From Schwartzia sp. (in: firmicutes) (GTDB taxonomy: Bacteria; Bacillota; Negativicutes; Selenomonadales; Selenomonadaceae), in the NCBI GenBank assembly GCA_017939945.1, contig JAGAZS010000139.1, positions 1-33,636 of the forward strand: 33,636 nucleotides of DNA, in the 5' to 3' direction. Both the position numbers and the translations under genes were made by a program. The notes below the pieces were generated by a model. That model had not been told where the DNA came from. It searched no databases and saw nothing but the letters and a program-made list of their open reading frames with translations. Positions 15,450 through 21,671 of this stretch are shown here, piece by piece (the first letter of the stretch is position 1; each line of letters opens with the position of its first letter).

Positions 15450-15806
15450 TCAGGTCTCGCTGTCTTCCTCATCCATCAACGCTTCATAAGCCGCCAGCAC
15501 CGCCTCGAATTCCTCATCCGTGGGCTCAACATAGGCTTCCTCACCACTCTCGTCCAGCACCATCTTCGCGAAGAACGCAGAATCTTCATCGTCTTCTTCG
15601 TGCTCATGCGCATGATCGTGGCAGTGGCACTGCTCTTCCTCATCGTCGCAAGTCGGAACAAGCAGCGCATACTTATCACCCTGCACTTCCAGAATCAATT
15701 CCTGAACATAATAATACTCGTTCCCCTCATCATCGGTCATCACAACGATAATCTCGTCGTCCCCCATCTGCTCCTCGTCCATCGGCATTTCTTTTTCCGA
15801 AGCCAT
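15450..15806 (-). CDS. DUF1292 protein with a Cys/His cluster
   Basis: 118 residues, very acidic. The DDEIIVVMTDDEGNEYYYV start matches DUF1292 (YrzB-like) proteins, whose function is unknown. The middle holds an unusual cluster: Cys53, then Cys60-His61-Cys62-His63 and His65, His67, His69, set among acidic residues, which looks able to bind metal. ATG 15806 is chosen for GAGGTG five bases upstream; the frame is open to 15878 but that part overlaps the promoter. Probably cotranscribed with superoxide reductase. Confidence 0.8.
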   Translation of the reverse strand: MASEKEMPMDEEQMGDDEIIVVMTDDEGNEYYYVQELILEVQGDKYALLVPTCDDEEEQCHCHDHAHEHEEDDEDSAFFAKMVLDESGEEAYVEPTDEEFEAVLAAYEALMDEEDSET

Positions 15807-15849
15807 GCGTACACCTCTTTCTTCATTGTCCATACATTTCATCGGAAAT

Positions 15850-15878
15850 ATTGTATCGTAATTTGACGGAAGTTTCAA
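15850..15878 (-). promoter_or_regulatory. Promoter for DUF1292-superoxide reductase
   Basis: TTGAAA, 17-bp spacer, TACAAT on the minus strand, 44 bp upstream of the DUF1292 ATG. The -35 box overlaps the stop codon of the GGDEF-like gene. Confidence 0.7.
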
Positions 15879-16678
15879 TACCTCTCGCTTTCAAACATCC
15901 GGTATCTGTTCACTCCGCGGGTTGTTGCCTCGTCCAACGCCTGCCCGGCACAATCAATCAGCTGCCTCGCCGAAGTATGCTCCCTTCCGGTGACGGCAAT
16001 TCCGATGCTGCAAGAAATCTGCAGGGAATTATCAAGGGCGCGACGGGAAAACTCATCCAAGAAGCGCTGCGCACGATGTTCCACAACATCAATGGAAAGA
16101 GACCCGCGAAAGAAGACAATAAAACGGGAATCCGATAACAGGCCGAAAATGTCGGAATCCCGAAATTCCGCTCTCATAGTTGCTTCCATGATTTCATAAC
16201 ATTTGCTCTTTTGGCTTGTGCCTGCCAAGTTTCCTTTGTCAAATCCATCAATCCCCAGCGCAAACATAACGCCTTTTTCCCGCGTGTGCAGAAGCAGCAT
16301 GTCGGCGTCTATCCGTGCAATTAACGCGCCTTCGTCACATATGGCTCTTCCTCGAATCGTCGCTGCTCCCTTGGATGCGGAAAGAGGTTCGGCAAAACCC
16401 ACGACCCCCTTTTCCCTTTCCAGTCGCCTGTATGTCAGCCTGAAAAGATCACCGTTCCTTTTTTCCGGCGCATGAACGTCAACACAACCTGTCGTCTGCT
16501 CATCCCATAAGAACCGCCACTCCGATGCTATATCGGATTTCTTTACACCCTCGATCTGTGAGGAATCCGGTTTCTGCGGTGACCAATATGCCAAGCAATC
16601 CGTACGTGCATCGTATGTCCACGCGATGACATGCGCACGCCGAGCCAATATACTAATAAGCTCATTTTGACCGTTCAT
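15875..16678 (-). CDS. Degenerate GGDEF-domain protein
   Basis: 267 residues, cytoplasmic. The C-terminal half (about 130-265) follows the GGDEF fold: LGIDGFDKGN in place of the D-x-FK-x-N strand, then SCSIGIAV and a helix ending in RGVNRYRMF. The signature itself is SDSRF (182-186) instead of GGDEF, so catalysis as a diguanylate cyclase is not expected. No RxxD inhibitory site is evident. The N-terminal half (about 1-110) may be PAS-like (VIAWTYDARTD, then YRRLEREKGVVGFAEPLS), but this is a weak call. Possible roles are ligand sensing or protein contact. Confidence 0.7.
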   Translation of the reverse strand: MNGQNELISILARRAHVIAWTYDARTDCLAYWSPQKPDSSQIEGVKKSDIASEWRFLWDEQTTGCVDVHAPEKRNGDLFRLTYRRLEREKGVVGFAEPLSASKGAATIRGRAICDEGALIARIDADMLLLHTREKGVMFALGIDGFDKGNLAGTSQKSKCYEIMEATMRAEFRDSDIFGLLSDSRFIVFFRGSLSIDVVEHRAQRFLDEFSRRALDNSLQISCSIGIAVTGREHTSARQLIDCAGQALDEATTRGVNRYRMFESERY

Positions 16679-16712
16679 TGCAGCATCGCATCCTCATCAT
16701 TTAACGACTAAA

Positions 16713-17126
16713 TCACTTAACGACCATGACAGCGCATTTCGCATTCTCAACGACATATTGGCTCACACTGCCGAGCAGCACGCCCTTGACGAGTCCAAGC
16801 CCCCGACTTCCCATTACGATCAAGTCGACGCCGTGTTCCTCCGCCACGTCGATAATCACCGGCGCAGGAGAACCTGTCTCCATGACCCGCTCCGTCTCTA
16901 TGCCCTCCGGCGCACTCTCCTCCGCGTGTGTGAGAACTACATCCCCTGCCTTATTTACTGCCTCCAACAGCTCCGCTGACAAACACGAATTGACCGCAAG
17001 CTGATTGACGTTCGCCACATACAGAAACATCAGCTTTGCCTTCAGCGCGTTCGCCAATTCAATGCCTTTCCCTAACGCACGTTCAGAGCTTTCCGATCCG
17101 TCCACCGGAATCAAGATCTTTTCCAT
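16713..17126 (-). CDS. Universal stress protein (UspA family)
   Basis: 137 residues, single Usp domain: ILIPVDGSESSERAL at the N-terminus and the ATP-binding loop GSRGLGLVKGVLLGSVSQYV at about 106-125 (G-x2-G-x9-G-S). Likely an ATP-binding cytoplasmic stress protein of MJ0577 type. ATG preceded by GGGGAG. It is 34 bp upstream of the GGDEF-like gene and divergent from ilvA. Confidence 0.93.
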   Translation of the reverse strand: MEKILIPVDGSESSERALGKGIELANALKAKLMFLYVANVNQLAVNSCLSAELLEAVNKAGDVVLTHAEESAPEGIETERVMETGSPAPVIIDVAEEHGVDLIVMGSRGLGLVKGVLLGSVSQYVVENAKCAVMVVK

Positions 17127-17231
17127 AGACTTACGCTCCCCTCATATCAGGACTTTTTTCGTATTCTACTGCTAGATATTCGCGCTTAATAAAAAAAATC
17201 CTGCCACGGACAAAAGATTTCTTGCCTCGGT

Positions 17232-17283
17232 TTTCTTGCATTGCATCGCAAATTGTTATAAACTGTTGAAATCATGCAAGAAA
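17232..17283. promoter_or_regulatory. Inverted repeat flanking the ilvA promoter
   Basis: TTTCTTGCAT (17232-17241) and its exact complement ATGCAAGAAA (17274-17283) are inverted, 42 bp start to start. The left arm contains the -35 box and the right arm contains part of the ribosome-binding site. It may be a pair of operator half-sites four helical turns apart. Binding factor unknown. Confidence 0.4.
17236..17264 (+). promoter_or_regulatory. Promoter of ilvA
   Basis: TTGCAT, 17-bp spacer, TAAACT, about 32 bp upstream of the ilvA ATG. The -10 is a weak match; TATAAA two bases earlier is an alternative. Confidence 0.45.
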
Positions 17284-17296
17284 GGACGCAAAAACA

Positions 17297-18562
17297 ATGG
17301 CAGAAAAAAAGAAACCTGAAATCATAAAAGGGAGCGAAGACGTCGCTTCCATTGTCGAAAATACGACTATCGCCGATATCTACCGCGCGGCATTTTTTCT
17401 CGACAATGTCGCGATAAAGACGAAATTAATCGAGAGTCCGTATTTTTCCTCGATTTGCAATAATACCGTTTTTTTAAAACCGGAAAACCTGCAAGTTACC
17501 GGTTCGTTCAAATTGCGCGGCGCTTACAACCGCATCAGTCAGCTTTCCGACGAGGAACGTGCGAAAGGCGTCATCACCGCCTCGGCCGGCAACCATGCGC
17601 AGGGGGTCGCGTTTTCCGCACAAAAACTCGGCGTCAAGGCGGTCATTTGCATGCCCGCGACCACACCTATCCTGAAAGTGGAGGCTACCCGCGCCTACGG
17701 AGCGGAAATCGTACTGCACGGCGACACCTTCGATGACGCTTACGCGAAATCTTTGGAGTTGCAAAAGGAAAAAGGATATGTTTACATCCATCCGTTCAAC
17801 GACCTCAACGTGCTTCTCGGTCAAGGAACGACAGCAAAAGAAATCATTGACGATTGCAAGGACGTCGACGCAATCCTCGTTCCGATTGGTGGCGGCGGCT
17901 TTGCCAGCGGCGTCGCGCTGGCAGCAAAGCTTGTGAACCCGCATGTCAAGGTCATCGGCGTCGAGCCTGCAGGCGCTGCCTGCATGAAAGCGGCTTTCAA
18001 GGCGGGCGGTGTCACCACCCTTCCCGCCGTCGACACCGTTGCCGACGGATGCGCGGTCAAGACCGCGGGATCATTGACCTACGCATTTTGCAGAGAATAT
18101 CTCGACAGTATTATCACCGTTTCCGAAATGGAAATCATGAGCGCCCTGCTCTCGTTGATTGAAAAACACAAGCTTGTCGCCGAAGGGGCCGGCGTCCTTT
18201 CTCTTGCAGCGTTGCCAAAGCTGAAAATGAAGAACAAGAAAGTCGTCGCGATTGTCAGCGGCGGCAATATCGACATTTCGACTATCGCAGCGCTGATTGA
18301 CAAAGCACTGATTGACCGAGGACGCGTTTTCTGTTTCGGTGTCATGCTGCCGGACAAACCCGGACAGCTGCTCGCCGTCGCACAGATTCTCGCGGACACA
18401 CACGCCAACGTCATCAAACTTGAACACAATCAAGCGGGCGTAACGGACAGTTTCAAGAAAGTGCAGCTCGAAGTCACCTGCGAGACTCACGGCGAGGACC
18501 ATATTCGTACCATCATTTCCGCCCTCGAAAAAGCAGGCTATGACGTCTCACGTGTCTATTGA
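17297..18562 (+). CDS. ilvA: Threonine ammonia-lyase with C-terminal ACT domain
   Basis: PLP enzyme converting L-threonine to 2-oxobutanoate and ammonia. 421 residues. PLP lysine Lys72 in TGSFKLRGA, glycine loop IGGGGFASG, and SGGNID near the cofactor end. From about 340 an ACT domain follows (FGVMLPDKPGQLLAVAQIL), the short single-ACT form seen in many Firmicutes, either biosynthetic or catabolic. Short leader with AAGAAAGGA before the ATG; no leader peptide or T-box is seen. It is monocistronic and divergent from usp, so whether it serves isoleucine synthesis or threonine breakdown is open. Confidence 0.94.
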   Translation: MAEKKKPEIIKGSEDVASIVENTTIADIYRAAFFLDNVAIKTKLIESPYFSSICNNTVFLKPENLQVTGSFKLRGAYNRISQLSDEERAKGVITASAGNHAQGVAFSAQKLGVKAVICMPATTPILKVEATRAYGAEIVLHGDTFDDAYAKSLELQKEKGYVYIHPFNDLNVLLGQGTTAKEIIDDCKDVDAILVPIGGGGFASGVALAAKLVNPHVKVIGVEPAGAACMKAAFKAGGVTTLPAVDTVADGCAVKTAGSLTYAFCREYLDSIITVSEMEIMSALLSLIEKHKLVAEGAGVLSLAALPKLKMKNKKVVAIVSGGNIDISTIAALIDKALIDRGRVFCFGVMLPDKPGQLLAVAQILADTHANVIKLEHNQAGVTDSFKKVQLEVTCETHGEDHIRTIISALEKAGYDVSRVY

Positions 18563-18620
18563 TTGCAAATGATATCACAATCGGCTTTCTCATTGCTTTC
18601 ATAACCTTTATGGAAAACAT

Positions 18621-18650
18621 TTGCATATTTCCTTCTCTATATCGTATAAT
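18621..18650 (+). promoter_or_regulatory. Promoter of the arsR-type regulator
   Basis: TTGCAT, 18-bp spacer, perfect TATAAT, 60 bp upstream of the regulator ATG. A small RNA hairpin (GCGGAGA/TCTCCCGC with a bulge) lies in the leader just before the AGGAGG ribosome-binding site. Confidence 0.75.
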
Positions 18651-18710
18651 TTTATCAAATGAATACATGAGCAATGTGGCAGCGGAGAAACTCTCCCGCA
18701 GGAGGATTTC

Positions 18711-19058
18711 ATGGAAACTGCAATTTTAACGGGTACTGGCGCCTCTTCTCATAACACGCCGTCTTTCGCCGAATTGGACGATCAAACGAGCCAACGGCTT
18801 GCCAACATTTTCAAGATACTCGGCGATCCTACGCGGATAAAATTACTCTCGTTACTCACATCTGGCGAGATGCGTGTCAGCGATATTGCCGATACCCTCA
18901 ACATGGGCCAGTCGGCGATTTCGCATCAACTCCGCGTACTTCGCGACGCGAGTCTCGTAAAATTTCGCAAGGAAGGAAAGGAAGCGTGGTACTCTCTCGA
19001 CGATGATCACGTTGTTAAGCTGATGAGTCAGGGACTCGAACACGTTTCCCACGGCTGA
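18711..19058 (+). CDS. ArsR/SmtB transcriptional regulator with alpha-5 metal site
   Basis: 115 residues, winged helix: ILGDPTRIKLLSLL, then the recognition region VSDIADTLNMGQSAISHQL, then the wing. The C-terminal helix has Asp98-x-His100-x10-His111-x2-His114, exactly the spacing of the zinc/cobalt site in SmtB and CzrA. No cysteines of an alpha-3 site are present. It should repress DNA when metal-free and release it on Zn(II) or Co(II). No efflux pump is adjacent; an NlpC/P60 hydrolase gene follows 32 bp later with no terminator between. AGGAGG five bases before the ATG. Confidence 0.92.
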   Translation: METAILTGTGASSHNTPSFAELDDQTSQRLANIFKILGDPTRIKLLSLLTSGEMRVSDIADTLNMGQSAISHQLRVLRDASLVKFRKEGKEAWYSLDDDHVVKLMSQGLEHVSHG

Positions 19059-19090
19059 TGTTTTTGACGTCGGAAAGGAAGTGATCTCAT

Positions 19091-19972
19091 ATGGGCTTAC
19101 GACTTAAATCTTTCGGCGCATTCTTTTGCCTGCGTTTTTTTGCCGCTTTTTTTGCGTTCACGCTGTTCCTGACCGGCACCTCGCTCGGAGCCCCTCTTTT
19201 GCGCCAAGGCGCCGAAGGGCACGACGTTCATGTCCTCCAGGAAAACCTGAAGCGGCTCGGCTATGAAGTCGAACTGACCGATGTTTTCGATGACGCAACA
19301 TATCAAGCGGTTTCCGCATTCCAGCGCAACGAAGGAATCGCTGCGAGCGGCACAGTGGATCGGGAAACATGGCGTTCACTAAAAGCCCGCGTCGCCGAAA
19401 TCAATAAACCGCAGCCTTCCGCGTCAACCCCTCCGCAGGGAAAAAAACCGGAACCAAAGACAGAAAAACCGGCCGCACCGCCAACCGCTCCGGAAAAGCC
19501 GTCTTCGGAACCGGTTCCGGAAAAGACGTCCTCCGAAAAAGAAACGCCCTTCCCGAAAGCCGAAAAAGTGCCGGAAAATACGCCTTTTCTTCCGAAGGGA
19601 AAAGCGGACGCAATCATCAAAACGGCGAAAAAATATATCGGAACGCGTTACGTTTTCGGCGGCACAACGCCGAAAGGCTTTGATTGCTCCGGTTTTGTCC
19701 AGTATGTTTTCAAGAAAAACGGTTTCACCATCCCCCGTACCGCCGACGAGCAATATAAGCTCGGCAAACGCATCAAAAAACGGGGCGAACTCTCCCCCGG
19801 CGACCTCGTATTCTTCTCCACTTATGAAAAAGGTGCATCGCATTGCGGCGTCTATTTAGGGAAAAATCAGTTCATACACGTATCCTCCAGCAAAGGCGTT
19901 CGCATAGACAGCCTCGATGATTCCTATTGGAAACCCCGCTGGTACGGAGGAAAGCATATTGTTAAAAATTGA
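19091..19972 (+). CDS. Secreted NlpC/P60 peptidoglycan endopeptidase
   Basis: 293 residues. Signal peptide about 1-33, peptidoglycan-binding_1 domain about 40-100 (DVHVLQENLKRLGYEV), a Pro/Glu/Lys linker (105-168), and an NlpC/P60 domain (about 170-293). Catalytic residues are visible: Cys199 in FDCSGFVQY, His251 in SHCGVYLG and His263 in FIHVSSSKGV. It should cut stem peptides in the wall. The start is preceded by GGAAGTGA. It follows the arsR-type gene and may share its promoter, which would place a wall hydrolase under metal control. It ends at a strong shared terminator. Confidence 0.93.
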   Translation: MGLRLKSFGAFFCLRFFAAFFAFTLFLTGTSLGAPLLRQGAEGHDVHVLQENLKRLGYEVELTDVFDDATYQAVSAFQRNEGIAASGTVDRETWRSLKARVAEINKPQPSASTPPQGKKPEPKTEKPAAPPTAPEKPSSEPVPEKTSSEKETPFPKAEKVPENTPFLPKGKADAIIKTAKKYIGTRYVFGGTTPKGFDCSGFVQYVFKKNGFTIPRTADEQYKLGKRIKKRGELSPGDLVFFSTYEKGASHCGVYLGKNQFIHVSSSKGVRIDSLDDSYWKPRWYGGKHIVKN

Positions 19973-20017
19973 AAAAGCGGAATGCCTTGACAAAAATGTC
20001 GGCATTCCGCTTTTTTA
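19972..20017. terminator. Bidirectional terminator between the NlpC/P60 gene and pepD
   Basis: A 15-bp stem AAAAAGCGGAATGCC/GGCATTCCGCTTTTT with an inner GACA/TGTC stem. T-runs on both strands. It ends the two convergent genes, and the pepD stop codon lies inside its outer arm. Confidence 0.93.
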
Positions 20018-21475
20018 TTTCGTTTTTGCGATCCGATGCAACGTTTCCATTACGAGCCGTATCTGAGGAGCAACCGTTGTCAAGTCGAGGGTTTCCTTCG
20101 GGCTGTGGATATTGCGATTTGTCACGCCAATGGAAACCATATCAAGGTTAGGCGCTTTGCGGATGTGCCATCCGCATTCAAGTCCCGCATGAATGACGCC
20201 GACCTTCATCGGACGTCCGTTCTGCTCCTCAAATATCGCCGCCATCATATCGGAAAGCGCGCTTTGCGGACGCTCCCGCCAACCGGGAGCCGGCGTAGCG
20301 ACACTCACTTCCAATCCGAGCCTCATGCCGAGAATTCGGCACGCATCCGCAATCTCCCCGAGTTTTTCGTCAACGCTCGATCGCGCAAAATACGAAAACC
20401 AAACTCCACTTCTCTCGGTCCGAAGCAATCCAAGATTTGCCGAAGTCTCGACCAGTCCCGGCATCGTCGGCGACATCTGGAAAACGCCCGTGTGCAAAAG
20501 CAACAGCGCATCTGTCAACGCCTCCATGTCCGAATCTTCCATGACTTGCGCAGGCATTTCCGCCTCAGAAAGATTTATGGATATTCCCGGATCGACATTG
20601 CCAAACACAGTTCGCACATGTTGCTCCAGTTCAGAAATCACCCGTGAAACTTCTTCTTGCCGCGATTGCGTCACAATGACAGCTTCCGCCTTTGCCGCGA
20701 TGGCGTTTCGCGCGCTTCCTCCCTTTATCGACGCGACGGAAAAAGAAACTCCTGCATTTTTCAATGCATGAAGCGTCTGCGCAAGAATACGGATCGCATT
20801 CCCGCGCCCATCTCCGATACGTTCACCGGAATGGCCTCCCAAGAGTCCAGATACGGAAATACACCAAGCCTGTGGCATCATTGGATCGCAACAGTGCAAT
20901 TTCCGGCGAAAATCGACGCCGACGCATCCGGCGCATCCTCGCGTTAGTTCGTCGAAGTTTTCCGAGTCCCAATTAATCAGGAAATCCGCATCCGAAAACG
21001 CCTTTGCGTCGAGCGCTTGTGCTCCCGACATGCCCGTTTCCTCGTCCGTAGTAATGATCGCCCGAAGCGGCCCGACATTTTCCGCATGGCGGAAAACGTA
21101 AAGAATCAATGCAATTCCCGCGCCGTCATCTGCACCAAGGCTCGTTCCCTCCGCCGAAAGCTCATCTTCCGTACGGCAAAGTCGAATCGGATCGCGCAGC
21201 GGGTCATATTTCACGCCTTTCGCCGCTACGCAGACCATATCCATATGCGCTTGCAAAATCACACGCGGTACGCTCTCATATCCCGGCGACGCCGCACGGT
21301 CGGCGATAATATTGTTCGCCGCGTCCTGCCGAACGTCGCACCCCAGCGATTGAAATACGCCGAGCAAATAATCGCTGACTGCTTTCTCATGAAGTGACGG
21401 GCGCGGAATGGCCGCAATTGCCGCAAAATCCTCCAACACCTCGTCGACGATCTTTTTTTCCTCCGTATCAAGCAT
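20015..21475 (-). CDS. pepD: Xaa-His dipeptidase (aminoacyl-histidine dipeptidase)
   Basis: Cytoplasmic di-zinc peptidase of the M20/M28 clan that cleaves dipeptides such as Xaa-His. 486 residues. Metal and catalytic residues: QAHMDMV (His and Asp), LGADDGAG (bridging Asp), TTDEETGMSG (Glu-Glu), NWDSE (Asp) and the C-terminal NIHSPKE (His). The dimerisation lid carries GGHSG. ATG 21475 is preferred because the earlier in-frame ATG at 21490 sits within the GGGAGGA ribosome-binding site. Monocistronic. Confidence 0.92.
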   Translation of the reverse strand: MLDTEEKKIVDEVLEDFAAIAAIPRPSLHEKAVSDYLLGVFQSLGCDVRQDAANNIIADRAASPGYESVPRVILQAHMDMVCVAAKGVKYDPLRDPIRLCRTEDELSAEGTSLGADDGAGIALILYVFRHAENVGPLRAIITTDEETGMSGAQALDAKAFSDADFLINWDSENFDELTRGCAGCVGVDFRRKLHCCDPMMPQAWCISVSGLLGGHSGERIGDGRGNAIRILAQTLHALKNAGVSFSVASIKGGSARNAIAAKAEAVIVTQSRQEEVSRVISELEQHVRTVFGNVDPGISINLSEAEMPAQVMEDSDMEALTDALLLLHTGVFQMSPTMPGLVETSANLGLLRTERSGVWFSYFARSSVDEKLGEIADACRILGMRLGLEVSVATPAPGWRERPQSALSDMMAAIFEEQNGRPMKVGVIHAGLECGWHIRKAPNLDMVSIGVTNRNIHSPKETLDLTTVAPQIRLVMETLHRIAKTK

Positions 21476-21518
21476 AACGATTCCTCCCATTCGCCGTCAC
21501 CCAATAAACGAATAACAA

Positions 21519-21542
21519 GAGCCGCCAATCGCCCGGCGGCTC
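21519..21542 (-). terminator. Terminator after tRNA-Asn copy 2
   Basis: 8-bp perfect stem GAGCCGCC/GGCGGCTC with an 8-nt loop, 9 bp after the CCA end. The downstream tract is only mildly T-rich. Confidence 0.65.
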
Positions 21543-21551
21543 AATGATTAC

Positions 21552-21627
21552 TGGCTCCTTGAGCAGGACTCGAACCTGCGACCGATCGGTTAACAGCCGA
21601 TTGCTCTACCGACTGAGCTATCAAGGA
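21552..21627 (-). tRNA. tRNA-Asn (GUU), copy 2
   Basis: Identical over all 76 nt, including CCA, to the copy at 867-942: acceptor TCCTTGA/TCAAGGA, anticodon loop CTGTTAA. Transcribed alone, with its own promoter overlapping the end of rpoD. Confidence 0.97.
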
Positions 21628-21642
21628 ATCACATATAAAAAT

Positions 21643-21671
21643 ATTATATAGGCTCGTATCGTGTCAGTCAA
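21643..21671 (-). promoter_or_regulatory. Promoter of tRNA-Asn copy 2, overlapping the rpoD stop
   Basis: TTGACT, 17-bp spacer, perfect TATAAT on the minus strand. The -35 box spans the last Leu-Asp codons and the stop codon of rpoD. Confidence 0.85.

Noticed and set aside
18598..18617. Imperfect palindrome near TTTCATAACC upstream of the arsR-type gene
   Set aside because: Mismatched and outside the core promoter; no match to known SmtB/CzrA operator patterns that I can support.
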